Shown one piece after another: positions 9,069-18,600 of a stretch of DNA of 64,000 nucleotides; within the stretch, counting starts at the first letter, position 1; each line of letters starts with the position of its first letter. A program made the position numbers and the translations under genes. Origin of the DNA: Xylanibacter ruminicola (GTDB taxonomy: Bacteria; Bacteroidota; Bacteroidia; Bacteroidales; Bacteroidaceae); assembly GCF_900142525.1 (NCBI RefSeq), contig NZ_FRBD01000008.1, forward strand, positions 62,001-126,000, written 5' to 3'. The notes beneath the pieces were generated by a model. That model saw nothing but the letters and a program-made list of their open reading frames with translations, was not told the origin of the DNA and searched no databases.

Positions 9069-9131
9069 TTGGTAGATTTGTAAAAAAGCAGTAACTTTGC
9101 ACCCGCTTTTCGAGGCGCGATGCCTGAAAGC
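9069..9131 (+). promoter_or_regulatory. rpsU promoter and 5' leader hairpin
   Basis: A -33-like TTG (9069-9071) is followed 20 bp later by the -7 box TAACTTTG (9092-9099). The transcribed region starts GCACCCGC. It then forms a hairpin GCTTT/AAAGC (9105-9109 with 9127-9131) with an inner GGC/GCC stem. The ATG lies 36 bp further on. Confidence 0.65.
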
Positions 9132-9167
9132 ATTAAGTTTAACATAAAATAATTAAAAGCAAAACAA

Positions 9168-9359
9168 ATGATTATTGTACCAGTAAAAGAAGGCGAGAAC
9201 ATTGAGAAGGCTCTCAAGAAGTTCAAGAGAAAGTTCGAGAAGACAGGTGTTGTAAAGGAGCTGCGTCGTCGTCAGCAGTTTGACAAGCCATCTGTACTGA
9301 AGCGCCTTAAGATGGAGCATGCCGTTTACGTACAGCAGCTTCGTACAAACGAGGAATAA
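9168..9359 (+). CDS. rpsU: 30S ribosomal protein S21
   Basis: A small-subunit protein of 63 residues located near the anti-Shine-Dalgarno end of 16S rRNA. It starts MIIVPVKEGENIEKALKKFK and has the typical basic helix KFEKTGVVKELRRRQ. Bacteroidetes largely avoid Shine-Dalgarno initiation, and S21 has been implicated in this in the phylum (established knowledge, not visible here). It is the first gene of an rpsU-xerC-hpf group; the gap to xerC is 76 bp. Confidence 0.95.
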   Translation: MIIVPVKEGENIEKALKKFKRKFEKTGVVKELRRRQQFDKPSVLKRLKMEHAVYVQQLRTNEE

Positions 9360-9435
9360 AAAAAGTTCCCCGAAAATTTGGTAGTTTCGAGAAATTTCCG
9401 TAAATTCGTAGCCGAAAACCTATTGGTCGCGATTT

Positions 9436-10317
9436 ATGATGATTAACCAGTTTCTGGACTACTTGCGCTACGAGCGGAATGCATCTCCGCAGACGGTGCA
9501 GACATACGAGGAAAGCCTGAGGGCATTTGAATCGTATCTGACTTTTAGGGATAATGACCTCTCTATGGATTCGGTTGATACCGATCTGATCCGCGACTGG
9601 ATGGAGAGTCTAATGGATAAAGGAAACTCTGCCTCAACAATTAACAAAAATTTGAGTGCACTGCGTTCCTTTTACCGCTTTGCCCTAAGAAGAGAACTGG
9701 TTAAGAAGGATCCCGCCCATGCAGTGACGGGACCTAAGAAGTCAAAACCACTGCCGCAATTCCTTCGCGAAGGAGAAATGGATCGATTGCTCGACGGGCT
9801 GGAGTGGGATAGCTCTTTTAATAATGTACGCGCACGTACCATATTATTACTATTTTATGAGGCTGGGTTGAGACGTTCGGAATTAATAGGTCTGGATGAT
9901 AAAGACATCGATTTCGAGGCGGCACAATTAAAGGTTACGGGAAAAAGAAACAAGCAGCGTATAGTGCCTTTCGGTGCTGAACTGGCAGAGGCACTAAAGA
10001 ACTATCAGGCTAAACGCCAGGAAGAGTTCGGTGAAACCAGCGGTGCACTGTTTCTGGGTGACAAAGGAGAACGCATTTTGGGAGGTCAGGTTTACCAGAT
10101 AGTACGTAAGTATCTGTCGATGGTCACCTCGCTGAAGAAACGTTCGCCCCATGTGCTAAGACATACCTTTGCCACTGCCATGCTTAATAACGGTGCTGGG
10201 TTGGAAACGATCAAGAGTTTGTTAGGGCACGAAAGTGTTAGCACAACCGAGATTTATACCCATACCACTTTTGAGCAACTAAAGCGAATTTACAAAGAGG
10301 CTCACCCTAGAGCCTGA
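9436..10317 (+). CDS. xerC: Tyrosine recombinase XerC/XerD family (chromosome dimer resolution type)
   Basis: 293 residues. It has an N-terminal SAM-like core-binding domain (residues 1-85) and a C-terminal catalytic domain. The full catalytic set is visible: R146 (EAGLRRSEL), K170 (VTGK), H239 and R242 (SPHVLRHTF), H265 (LLGHES), and nucleophile Y274 (TEIYTH). Size and housekeeping context (between rpsU and hpf, with no phage or transposon genes nearby) argue for the dif-site recombinase rather than a mobile-element integrase. Whether it is the XerC or XerD partner cannot be decided here. Two consecutive ATGs (9436, 9439) are possible starts. Confidence 0.88.
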   Translation: MMINQFLDYLRYERNASPQTVQTYEESLRAFESYLTFRDNDLSMDSVDTDLIRDWMESLMDKGNSASTINKNLSALRSFYRFALRRELVKKDPAHAVTGPKKSKPLPQFLREGEMDRLLDGLEWDSSFNNVRARTILLLFYEAGLRRSELIGLDDKDIDFEAAQLKVTGKRNKQRIVPFGAELAEALKNYQAKRQEEFGETSGALFLGDKGERILGGQVYQIVRKYLSMVTSLKKRSPHVLRHTFATAMLNNGAGLETIKSLLGHESVSTTEIYTHTTFEQLKRIYKEAHPRA

Positions 10318-10355
10318 ACCTTTTTATTAATAACTATTTAAAATAGGAGGTAATT

Positions 10356-10655
10356 ATGGAGATTAAGATCAAGTCGATCCACTTCGACGCTACCGAGAAG
10401 TTAGAGGCGTTCATCGAAAAGAAGGTCGCCAAGTTAGAGAAATCGTTTGAGGATATACAGAAAGTAGAGGTGCAACTAAAAGTAGTCAAGCCTGCCACTG
10501 CTCAAAATAAGGAAGCTAGTCTTGAGGTTTTTGTTCCTGGAAACACGCTCTTTGTAGAGAAGACTTGCGACACTTTTGAAGAAGGAATCGACCTTTGTGT
10601 AGATTCTATGAGGGCTCAACTGACGAAATTCAAGGAAAAATTGAGAAATAGATAA
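10356..10655 (+). CDS. hpf: Ribosome hibernation promoting factor (short HPF/RaiA type)
   Basis: 99 residues, starting MEIKIKSIHFDATEKLEAFI, with the beta-alpha-beta-beta-beta-alpha fold of HPF/YfiA and no C-terminal dimerisation extension. These proteins bind in the 30S decoding channel and stabilise inactive ribosomes during slow growth. It follows xerC by 38 bp with an AGGAGG-like sequence just upstream of its ATG, unusual for this phylum. The tRNA-tuf promoter starts directly after it. Confidence 0.9.
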   Translation: MEIKIKSIHFDATEKLEAFIEKKVAKLEKSFEDIQKVEVQLKVVKPATAQNKEASLEVFVPGNTLFVEKTCDTFEEGIDLCVDSMRAQLTKFKEKLRNR

Positions 10656-10672
10656 AAAAAACTCAAAAAAGT

Positions 10673-10747
10673 TTTGGTAATTCAAAAATAAGTCGTAACT
10701 TTGCAGCCGTTTTCCGACAGGTCGTAAATCTGAAACAGAGAACGGCT
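10673..10747 (+). promoter_or_regulatory. Promoter and leader hairpin of the tRNA-tuf operon
   Basis: -33 TTTG (10673-10676), a 19-bp spacer and -7 TAACTTTG (10696-10703) form a near-ideal Bacteroidetes promoter. The transcript would begin in a hairpin: AGCCGTTTTC (10705-10714) pairs with GAGAACGGCT (10738-10747), nine Watson-Crick pairs and one wobble. The tRNA-Thr 5' end follows 11 nt later. Confidence 0.75.
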
Positions 10748-10757
10748 GCTTAGAAAA

Positions 10758-10831
10758 GCCTCTTTAGCTCAGTTGGCCAGAGCACGTGATTTGTAATCTC
10801 GGGGTCGTTGGTTCGAATCCGACAAGAGGCT
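10758..10831 (+). tRNA. tRNA-Thr (anticodon TGT)
   Basis: Cloverleaf: acceptor GCCTCTT/AAGAGGC with discriminator T, D-stem GCTC/GAGC, anticodon loop TTTGTAA, T-arm with TTCGAAT. The anticodon TGT sits at 10792-10794. The middle pair of the anticodon stem (CGTGA/TCTCG) is a T-T mismatch (10787 with 10799). CCA is not encoded. Confidence 0.93.
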
Positions 10832-10938
10832 CAAAAGAGACTCAGAGGAAAGATAAAGTCAGTCCTCTTAAGGCTCAAAGAAGGGAGGAAAGGATAGCGA
10901 AAGCTAATCCACATAGCTCGCAAGAGCAAAAATGGCTT
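10832..10938 (+). other. 107-nt structured spacer between tRNA-Thr and tRNA-Tyr
   Basis: Far longer than the other spacers of this cluster (15 and 6 nt). It contains two small hairpins closed by GNRA-type tetraloops: GGAT-AGC-GAAA-GCT-A-ATCC (10892-10910, one bulged A) and GCTC-GCAA-GAGC (10916-10927). It is too short and frame-poor to be a gene. It may be a processing element or a small RNA by-product. Confidence 0.45.
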
Positions 10939-11021
10939 GGGTGTTTTCCAGAGTGGCCAAATGGGGCAGACTGTAAATCTGCTGTCTTTCGACTTCGGTG
11001 GTTCGAATCCATCAGCACCCA
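10939..11021 (+). tRNA. tRNA-Tyr (anticodon GTA)
   Basis: 83 nt with a long variable arm, as expected for a class II bacterial tRNA-Tyr. Acceptor GGGTGTT/AGCACCC with discriminator A, anticodon stem GCAGA/TCTGC around loop CTGTAAA. CCA is not encoded. Confidence 0.94.
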
Positions 11022-11036
11022 CTTCAAGAGATGTTT

Positions 11037-11109
11037 GCGGAAATAGCTCAGTTGATAGAGCACTAGCCTTCCAAGCTGGGGGTCGCGGGTTTGAGCCCCG
11101 TTTTCCGCT
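11037..11109 (+). tRNA. tRNA-Gly (anticodon TCC)
   Basis: 73 nt. Acceptor GCGGAAA/TTTCCGC with discriminator T, D-stem GCTC/GAGC, anticodon loop CTTCCAA. It lies 15 nt after tRNA-Tyr. Confidence 0.94.
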
Positions 11110-11115
11110 CCACAT

Positions 11116-11187
<72 letters not shown>

Positions 11188-11251
11188 CTCTTGCATATGT
11201 TAGGAGGAAACTGAAAATTCGTAATAATTAACAAAATTAATAACAAGTAAA

Positions 11252-12436
11252 ATGGCAAAAGAGAATTTTGTGCGCACCAAACCGCACGTAAACATCGGTA
11301 CTATCGGTCACGTTGACCACGGTAAGACAACTCTGACAGCTGCTATCACAACTGTGCTGGCAAAGGCTGGACTCTCTGAGGTTAAGTCATTCGATCAGAT
11401 TGACAACGCTCCTGAGGAGAAGGAGCGCGGTATCACTATTAACACCGCTCACGTTGAGTACGAGACAAAGACTCGTCACTACGCTCACGTTGACTGCCCA
11501 GGACACGCTGACTATGTAAAGAACATGGTAACTGGTGCTGCTCAGATGGACGGTGCTATTCTCGTAGTAGCTGCAACTGATGGTCCTATGCCTCAGACTC
11601 GTGAGCACGTTCTGCTCGCTCGTCAGGTAAACGTTCCACGTCTGGTTGTATTCCTGAACAAGTGTGATATGGTTGAGGACGAGGAGATGCTGGAGCTCGT
11701 TGAGATGGAGGTTCAGGAGATTCTTGCTCAGTACGAGTTCGAGGATGATACTCCAATTATCCGTGGTTCTGCTCTTGGTGCACTGAACGGTGTTGCTAAG
11801 TGGGAGGAGAAGGTAATGGAGCTGATGGATACCTGTGACACATGGATTCAGGAGCCTCCACGCGCTACTGACAAGCCATTCCTGATGCCTGTTGAGGACG
11901 TATTCTCAATCACAGGTCGTGGTACTGTAGCTACTGGTCGTATCGAGACTGGTGTTATCCACGTAGGTGATGAGGTTGAGCTGCTCGGTCTTGGTGAGGA
12001 CAAGAAGTCAGTTGTAACTGGCGTTGAGATGTTCCGCAAGATTCTTGATGAGGGTCAGGCTGGTGATAACGTAGGTCTGCTGCTCCGCGGTATCGATAAG
12101 AACGAGATCAAGCGTGGTATGGTACTCTGCCACCCAGGTCAGATTAAACCATTCAAGAAGTTCAAGGCTTCTATCTACGTTCTGAAGAAGGAAGAGGGTG
12201 GTCGTCACACTCCATTCGGAAACAAGTATCGTCCTCAGTTCTACCTCCGCACAATGGACTGCACAGGTGAGATTTCACTCCCAGCAGGTGTTGAGATGGT
12301 AATGCCTGGTGATAACGTAGAGATCACTGTAGAACTGATCTACGCTGTAGCTCTGAACCCAGGTCTGCGCTTCGCTATCCGTGAGGGTGGTCGCACAGTA
12401 GGTTCTGGTCAGATCACAGAGGTTTACGAGGACTAA
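11252..12436 (+). CDS. tuf: Elongation factor Tu
   Basis: A GTPase that delivers aminoacyl-tRNA to the ribosomal A site. 394 residues. G-domain motifs are visible: GHVDHGKTT (P-loop), the switch I region ending RGITI, DCPGH, and NKCD. Two beta-barrel domains follow. It starts 64 bp after the tRNA cluster, and the same order with four upstream tRNAs is found at tufB in Escherichia coli. A strong hairpin terminator follows at 12488, before tRNA-Trp. No second tuf copy is in the window. Confidence 0.97.
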   Translation: MAKENFVRTKPHVNIGTIGHVDHGKTTLTAAITTVLAKAGLSEVKSFDQIDNAPEEKERGITINTAHVEYETKTRHYAHVDCPGHADYVKNMVTGAAQMDGAILVVAATDGPMPQTREHVLLARQVNVPRLVVFLNKCDMVEDEEMLELVEMEVQEILAQYEFEDDTPIIRGSALGALNGVAKWEEKVMELMDTCDTWIQEPPRATDKPFLMPVEDVFSITGRGTVATGRIETGVIHVGDEVELLGLGEDKKSVVTGVEMFRKILDEGQAGDNVGLLLRGIDKNEIKRGMVLCHPGQIKPFKKFKASIYVLKKEEGGRHTPFGNKYRPQFYLRTMDCTGEISLPAGVEMVMPGDNVEITVELIYAVALNPGLRFAIREGGRTVGSGQITEVYED

Positions 12437-12487
12437 TCCTCGGCGCTTCTAGATAATCTAGAAATTCTAGTAACACTAGATAAAAGG

Positions 12488-12512
12488 GCCCCCGCGAAAG
12501 GGCGGGGGCTTA
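12488..12512 (+). terminator. Hairpin terminator after tuf
   Basis: A perfect 8-bp stem GCCCCCGC/GCGGGGGC (12488-12495 and 12502-12509) with loop GAAAGG, followed by TTATTTA. The T-tract is short, so partial readthrough into tRNA-Trp-secE-nusG is likely; no separate promoter for those genes is obvious. Confidence 0.8.
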
Positions 12513-12515
12513 TTT

Positions 12516-12588
12516 ACGGGAATAGCTCAGTTGGTAGAGCATCGGTCTCCAAAACCGAGGGTCGTGGGTTCGAGTCCTCCTTCCCGTG
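12516..12588 (+). tRNA. tRNA-Trp (anticodon CCA)
   Basis: 73 nt. Acceptor ACGGGAA/TTCCCGT with discriminator G, anticodon stem TCGGT/ACCGA around loop CTCCAAA. It is placed between tuf and secE, a common bacterial arrangement. Confidence 0.95.
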
Positions 12589-12605
12589 CTAAAAAGGAAA
12601 TATTT

Positions 12606-12797
12606 ATGTTTAAGAAGTTTATCGATTATTGCAAAGCTTGTTACGACGAGCTGGCTCACAAGACAACTTGGCCAAGCCGCAAAGAGTTGACTCACAGTGC
12701 AGTAGTGGTGCTTTCAGCATCACTGATTATTGCGCTTGTAGTATGGGCAATGGACTTTGTGTTCAAGTCGGTAATGAGTATGGTTTATCCCGGTTAA
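12606..12797 (+). CDS. secE: Preprotein translocase subunit SecE
   Basis: The single-helix SecE of the SecYEG channel, 63 residues. An N-terminal amphipathic segment ends in the family motif KTTWPSRKEL. One membrane helix follows (about residues 32-52, VVVLSASLIIALVVWAMDF). A longer frame extends back to 12531 but would run through tRNA-Trp, so the ATG at 12606 is the start. nusG follows after 17 bp. Confidence 0.93.
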   Translation: MFKKFIDYCKACYDELAHKTTWPSRKELTHSAVVVLSASLIIALVVWAMDFVFKSVMSMVYPG

Positions 12798-12814
12798 TTT
12801 ACGCAGTTTAAGAG

Positions 12815-13360
12815 ATGGCTCAGTCAGGAATGAAATGGTACGTACTCCGCGCAGTTAGCGGTAAAGAGGGCAAGGTAAAGGAATATCTTGAGGCCCTCAT
12901 GAAGCGTGATTCCTTCCTTCAGTCAAATGTAGGCCAGATTTTGTTGCCTACAGAGAAATATGCTCAGTTGCGTAATGGTAAGCGTGTGGTAAAGGAGAAG
13001 CTGTTCTTGCCAGGCTATGTGTTGGTAGAGGCCAACCTTCAGGGTGAGATGGCTCATACACTGCGTTTTATGCCTAATGTGTTAGGCTTCCTGGGCGGTT
13101 TGGATAATCCAACCCCAGTAAAACAGAGTGATATTAACAGAATCCTTGGTACAGCTGAGGAAACTGAGATTAAGAGTGAAGAGATAGGAGTACCTTATGC
13201 TGTTGATGAGGCAGTTAAGGTTACAGATGGTCCTTTCAGCGGATTCAGTGGAATTATTGAAGAGGTGAATGCCGAGAAGCACAAGCTGAAAGTGATGGTT
13301 AAGATTTTCGGCCGCAAGACTCCCCTGGAGCTTGGGTATAATCAGGTAGAAAAGGAATAA
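12815..13360 (+). CDS. nusG: Transcription termination/antitermination factor NusG
   Basis: 181 residues: NGN domain binding RNA polymerase (starting KWYVLRAVSGKEGKVKEYLE), then a C-terminal KOW domain (VTDGPFSGFSGIIEEVN). It couples transcription to ribosomes or Rho. The secE-nusG-rplKAJL-rpoBC order is the standard bacterial one. Confidence 0.95.
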   Translation: MAQSGMKWYVLRAVSGKEGKVKEYLEALMKRDSFLQSNVGQILLPTEKYAQLRNGKRVVKEKLFLPGYVLVEANLQGEMAHTLRFMPNVLGFLGGLDNPTPVKQSDINRILGTAEETEIKSEEIGVPYAVDEAVKVTDGPFSGFSGIIEEVNAEKHKLKVMVKIFGRKTPLELGYNQVEKE

Positions 13361-13452
13361 GGCGTAAGTTACGATACGCTTGTTCTATATACTGTCGACG
13401 GAGGCTTCCACTCCCTAGACTTATATAAAAATTCAATTAATAACAAACAGAA
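13361..13452 (+). promoter_or_regulatory. Possible ribosomal-protein leader upstream of rplK
   Basis: A 92-nt gap containing GCGTA/TACGC (13362-13379) and a second imperfect stem in which GGAG pairs with CTCC. In many bacteria L1 represses its operon by binding the rplK leader, so a regulatory structure is expected here. I cannot match the L1 motif by eye. Confidence 0.3.
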
Positions 13453-13893
13453 ATGGCTAAAGAAGTTGCTGGATTAATCAAATTACAGATTAAAGGTGGC
13501 GCTGCGAATCCTTCTCCCCCAGTAGGACCTGCACTGGGTTCTAAGGGAATTAATATTATGGGATTCTGCAAAGAGTTCAACGCCAGAACCCAGGATAAGG
13601 CAGGAAAGATTATTCCTGTTGTTATCACCTACTACACTGACAAGTCATTCTCGTTCGAGCTGAAGACTCCTCCCGCAGCTGTACAGCTGAAAGAGGCTGC
13701 TAAGCTTAAGAGCGGTTCTGCCGAGCCAAACCGTAAGAAGGTTGCTAAGGTAACTTGGGATCAGGTTCGCGCTATCGCTGAGGACAAGATGAAGGACTTG
13801 AACTGCTTTACCATCGAGTCAGCTATGAAGCTGATCGCAGGTACAGCGCGTAGTATGGGTATCACTGTAGAAGGGGAGTTCCCTGGTAAATAA
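13453..13893 (+). CDS. rplK: 50S ribosomal protein L11
   Basis: 146 residues. It has the N-terminal proline-rich segment ([20 protein letters not shown]) that contacts elongation factors, and a C-terminal 23S rRNA-binding domain with GTARSMGI near its end. It forms the GTPase-associated centre with L10 and L7/L12, encoded just downstream. Normal family length. Confidence 0.96.
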   Translation: MAKEVAGLIKLQIKGGAANPSPPVGPALGSKGINIMGFCKEFNARTQDKAGKIIPVVITYYTDKSFSFELKTPPAAVQLKEAAKLKSGSAEPNRKKVAKVTWDQVRAIAEDKMKDLNCFTIESAMKLIAGTARSMGITVEGEFPGK

Positions 13894-13914
13894 TTAATAA
13901 CTTCAATTAAGACA

Positions 13915-14607
13915 ATGAGTAAACTGACAAAAAATCAAAAGTTGGTCGCTGAGAAGGTTGAAGCAGGGAAAGCATACTCTTTGAAGGAAGCCGCCGCACT
14001 GGTGAAGGAAATTACCACCACTAAGTTCGACGCTTCAGTTGATATCGATGTACGCTTGGGCGTTGATCCACGTAAGGCTAACCAGATGGTTCGTGGCGTT
14101 GTATCGCTGCCAAACGGTACTGGTAAGGTTACACGTGTGCTCGCTCTCTGTACTCCTGATCAGGAGGCTGCTGCTAAGGAAGCAGGTGCTGACTATGTTG
14201 GTCTTGACGAATATATCGAGAAGATCAAGGGCGGTTGGACAGATGTTGATGTTATCATCACAATGCCTTCTTGTATGGGTAAGCTCGGTCCTTTGGGCCG
14301 TGTGCTCGGTCCCCGCGGACTGATGCCAAACCCCAAGAGTGGTACTGTTACTATGGATGTTGCTAAGGCAGTTAAGGAAGTTAAGCAGGGTAAGATTGAC
14401 TTCAAGGTAGATAAGGCAGGTATCGTACATACCTCAATCGGTAAGATTAGTTTCAATGCTGATCAGATCTTCGAGAATGCTAAGGAGTTCATCTCTACCA
14501 TTATCAAGCTGAAGCCAGCTGCTGCTAAGGGTACATACATTAAGAGTATCTTCCTCTCAAGCACTATGAGCATGGGTATCAAGGTAGATCCTAAATCAGT
14601 TGAATAA
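13915..14607 (+). CDS. rplA: 50S ribosomal protein L1
   Basis: 230 residues, L1-stalk protein. The family signature is [21 protein letters not shown]1 is the known translational repressor of rplK-rplA in many bacteria. It follows rplK by 21 bp. Confidence 0.96.
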   Translation: MSKLTKNQKLVAEKVEAGKAYSLKEAAALVKEITTTKFDASVDIDVRLGVDPRKANQMVRGVVSLPNGTGKVTRVLALCTPDQEAAAKEAGADYVGLDEYIEKIKGGWTDVDVIITMPSCMGKLGPLGRVLGPRGLMPNPKSGTVTMDVAKAVKEVKQGKIDFKVDKAGIVHTSIGKISFNADQIFENAKEFISTIIKLKPAAAKGTYIKSIFLSSTMSMGIKVDPKSVE

Positions 14608-14627
14608 CTCGTTAAAAGATTAGACAA

Positions 14628-15143
14628 ATGAAAAAGGAAGTAAAAGATACTATCATCGTAGAACTTGGTGAGAAGCTGAAGCAGTATCCTCATTTCTATC
14701 TTGTAGACCTCGCAGGTCTCGATGCCGCTAAGACAAGCGAGCTCCGTGAGAAGTGCTTCAAGAATGAGGTTAAGCTGCTGATGGTGAAGAACACTCTTCT
14801 CCAGAAAGCTTTCGAGGCTTCTGAGATTGATTTCTCACCTCTTTATGAGTGCTTGAAGGGAAACACAGCTGTTATGTTCGCACAGACAGCTAACGTTCCT
14901 GCTAAGCTGATCAAGGAGTACAAGAAGGAGGCTGTTCCCGCACTTAAGGGTGCCTATGCTGAGGAGAGCTTCTTCGTTGGTGCTGACAAGCTTGATGAGC
15001 TCGTAGCAATCAAGAGCAAGAACGAACTGATCGCCGAGGTTGTAGCTCTGTTGCAGTCTCCAATCAAGAATGTTGTTTCTGGCTTGAACGCTGGTGGCAA
15101 GGTTCACGGTCTGCTTGACGCTATCGCTGAGCGTAACAAATAA
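14628..15143 (+). CDS. rplJ: 50S ribosomal protein L10
   Basis: 171 residues. It anchors L7/L12 dimers on the 50S stalk. It has an N-terminal rRNA-binding domain (FYLVDLAGLDAAKTSELREK) and a C-terminal helix for L7/L12. The gap to rplA is only 20 bp, so the long L10 leader known from proteobacteria is absent here. Confidence 0.95.
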   Translation: MKKEVKDTIIVELGEKLKQYPHFYLVDLAGLDAAKTSELREKCFKNEVKLLMVKNTLLQKAFEASEIDFSPLYECLKGNTAVMFAQTANVPAKLIKEYKKEAVPALKGAYAEESFFVGADKLDELVAIKSKNELIAEVVALLQSPIKNVVSGLNAGGKVHGLLDAIAERNK

Positions 15144-15191
15144 GCGAAATAAGTAACATTAACATTAAAAACAATTAAAAATTTAAATAAA

Positions 15192-15572
15192 ATGGCAGAT
15201 ATTAAAGCTATTGCAGAAGAGTTGGTAAACCTTACTGTAAAAGAAGTAAACGAGTTGGCAACAGTCCTGAAGGACGAGTATGGAATTGAGCCTGCTGCTG
15301 CAGCCGTTGCTGTAGCTGCTGGTCCTGCTGCAGCTGGTGCTGCTGAGGCAGCTGAAGAGAAGACTTCATTCGACGTAGTTCTGAAGTCTGCAGGTGCTGC
15401 TAAGCTCCAGGTTGTAAAGGCCGTTAAGGAGGCTTGTGGTCTTGGTCTGAAAGAGGCTAAGGACCTCGTAGACGGTGCTCCTGCTACCGTTAAGGAGGGT
15501 CTGAGCAAGGAAGAGGCTGAGAACCTGAAGAAGACCATCGAGGCCGCTGGTGCCGAGGTTGAGCTGAAGTAA
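15192..15572 (+). CDS. rplL: 50S ribosomal protein L7/L12
   Basis: 126 residues: N-terminal dimerisation domain, Ala/Gly-rich hinge ([20 protein letters not shown]), and C-terminal factor-binding domain ([15 protein letters not shown]). It is separated from rpoB by a hairpin terminator that could lower polymerase-gene expression relative to this highly needed protein. Confidence 0.96.
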   Translation: MADIKAIAEELVNLTVKEVNELATVLKDEYGIEPAAAAVAVAAGPAAAGAAEAAEEKTSFDVVLKSAGAAKLQVVKAVKEACGLGLKEAKDLVDGAPATVKEGLSKEEAENLKKTIEAAGAEVELK

Positions 15573-15595
15573 TCAGTTACAAATTCATAGCAATC

Positions 15596-15637
15596 GGTTA
15601 GGGACTCCCCAGTCGGGGGTTCCTAGCCTTTTTTTTC
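15596..15637 (+). terminator. Terminator/attenuator between rplL and rpoB
   Basis: GGTTAGGGACTCCCC pairs with GGGGGTTCCTAGCC around loop AGTC, followed by eight T residues: a textbook intrinsic terminator. rpoB begins 14 bp later with no visible promoter, so it is probably a partial attenuator setting the ratio of ribosomal protein to polymerase. Confidence 0.85.
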
Positions 15638-15650
15638 TAAATTAATATTT

Positions 15651-18600
15651 ATGGCTTCAAAAATAATAGATAACAGAGTAAACTTTGGCAGCGTCAAAAA
15701 TCCGATGCCATTCCCGGATTTCCTTGATGTGCAATTAAAGTCGTTCAAAGACTTCCTGCAGTTGGATACTCCGCCTGAGGAACGCAAGAATGACGGCTTG
15801 TATAAGGTGTTCGCTGAGAACTTCCCTATCACCGACACACGTAATAATTTCGTTCTTGAGTTCTTGGATTACTATATCGACCCGCCCCGTTACAGCATCG
15901 ACGAGTGCCTGGAGCGTGGTCTTACCTATAGCGTACCTTTGAAGGCTAAGCTGAAACTGTATTGTACTGATCCGGATCATGAGGACTTTGGAACAGTGAT
16001 TCAGGATGTATTCCTGGGTCCTATCCCTTACATGACCGCCAATGGTACTTTCGTTATCAATGGAGCCGAGCGCGTAGTCGTTTCACAGTTGCACCGTTCA
16101 CCTGGCGTATTCTTCGGCCAGAGCGTACACGCTAACGGAACTCTGCTGTATTCGGCACGTGTTATCCCATTCAAGGGTTCATGGATCGAGTTTGCTACAG
16201 ATATTAATAATGTGATGTATGCATACATCGACCGTAAGAAGAAGTTGCCCGTAACAACTCTGCTTCGTGCCATCGGCTTCGAGGCTGATAAGGACATCCT
16301 GCAGATCTTCAACCTGGCCGAGGAGGTTAAGGTTAACAAGAAGAACCTGAAGGCTGTACTTGGCTGCAAGCTGGCTGCACGTGTACTGAAGAGCTGGAAC
16401 GAGGACTTCGTTGATGAGGATACTGGTGAGGTAGTATCAATCGAGCGTAACCAGATGATCATGGAGCGTGAGACTGAGATTACTGAGGAGAACATGATGG
16501 AGATCCTTGAGAGTGGCGCACAGACTATTCTGGTGCACAAGGACGAGTCAATCGCTCAGGACTACAGCATCATCTTCAACACACTGGCCAAAGACCCATC
16601 TAACTCTGAGAAGGAGGCTGTGCTATACATCTACCGTCAGCTGCGTAATGCCGACCCTGCTGATGATGCCAGCGCACGTGAGGTTATCCAGAACCTGTTC
16701 TTCTCTGACAAGCGTTACGATCTGGGTGATGTTGGTCGTTACCGTATCAATAAGAAGCTTGGTCTGAACACCGATATGGATGTTCGCGTACTGACCAAGG
16801 AGGATATCATTGAGATTATCAAGTATCTGATCCAGCTGGTAAACTCTAAGGCTACCGTCGACGATATCGACCACCTGTCAAACCGTCGCGTTCGTACCGT
16901 AGGTGAGCAGCTGAGCAATCAGTTCTCTATAGGTCTGGCCCGTATGAGCCGTACCATCCGTGAGCGCATGAACGTTCGTGATAACGAGGTGTTCACTCCA
17001 ACCGACCTGATCAACGCCAAGACTATCTCGAGCGTTATCAACTCGTTCTTCGGTACTAACCCTCTGTCGCAGTTCATGGACCAGACCAACCCACTTGCTG
17101 AGGTTACTCACAAGCGTCGTCTGTCTGCCCTGGGTCCTGGCGGTCTTTCTCGTGAGCGCGCCGGATTCGAGGTTCGTGACGTACACTACACACACTATGG
17201 TCGTCTGTGTCCAATTGAGAGTCCTGAAGGACCAAACATCGGTCTGATCTCTTCTCTGTGTGTATATGCTAAGATTAATGAGCTTGGATTTATCCAGACT
17301 CCTTACCGTAAGGTAGAGAATGGTGTGGCTGATCTGAGCAACGAAGGTATTGTTTATCTGACAGCTGAGGAAGAGGCTGAGCACATCATCGGTCAGGGTA
17401 ATGCACCTCTGAACGACGATGGTACCTTTATCCGTTCGGTTGTTAAGTGTCGTCAGGATGCTGACTTCCCTGTAGTTCCACCTTCAGAGGTTGATCTGAT
17501 GGATGTATCTCCACAGCAGATTGCCTCTATCGCTGCATCTCTGATTCCATTCCTCGAGCACGACGATGCTCACCGTGCACTGATGGGATCTAACATGATG
17601 CGTCAGGCTGTACCTCTGCTCCACAACGAGGCTCCTATCGTAGGTACCGGTATCGAGAAGCAGGTATGTGAGGATTCACGTACCATGGTTACTGCCGAGG
17701 GTGATGGTGTTATCGAGTATGTTGATGCTACAACCATCCGCATTCTCTACGATCGCACCGAGGACGAGGAGTTTGTAAGCTTCGAGCCAGCCCTGAAGGA
17801 GTATCGTATTGCTAAGTTCCGTCGTACCAACCAGAATATGACCATCGACCTGCGCCCAATCTGTGAGAAGGGACAGCGCGTAAAGGCCGGTGATATCCTG
17901 ACTGAGGGTTATGCTACTGAGGATGGTGAGCTGGCTCTGGGCCGCAACTTGCTGGTAGCCTACATGCCTTGGAAGGGTTATAACTATGAGGATGCTATCG
18001 TACTGAACGAGCGCATCGTTCGCGAGGATATCCTCACCTCAGTTCACGTTGATGAGTACTCACTCGATGTACGTGAGACCAAGCGTGGTGTTGAGGAGTT
18101 CACTGCCGATATTCCTAACGTAAGCGAGGAGGCAACAAAGGATCTGGACGACAACGGTGTTATCCGTGTTGGTGCCCGTGTTGAGCCAGGCGACATCCTG
18201 ATCGGTAAGATTTCACCTAAGGGCGAGAGCGATCCTTCACCTGAGGAGAAGCTGCTCCGTGCCATCTTCGGTGATAAGGCTGGCGATGTGAAGGATTCTT
18301 CACTCAAGGCTAACCCATCACTGAGTGGTGTTATTATCGATAAGAAGATGTTCCAGCGTGCCATCAAGGATCGTAAGTCAAAGCAGCAGGATAAGGTTCT
18401 GCTGGCTAAGATCGACGAGGAGTACGAGGCAAAGGTTGAGGATCTGAAGGACATCCTGATCGACAAGCTGCTTGAGCTTACCAAGGGTAAGACCTCACAG
18501 GGTGTTAAGGACTATACAGGTGCCGAGATCATCACCAAGGGTAGCAAGTTCACTGCTACTGCCCTGCGCAACCTTGAGTATGGCGATGTACAGATCAGCA

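Noticed and set aside
9436..10317. Mobile-element integrase
   Set aside because: Length, full Xer catalytic set and housekeeping neighbours favour the dimer-resolution recombinase; no phage or conjugation genes are near.
12531..12605. Upstream extension of secE
   Set aside because: It would start inside tRNA-Trp; the ATG at 12606 gives a normal-length SecE.
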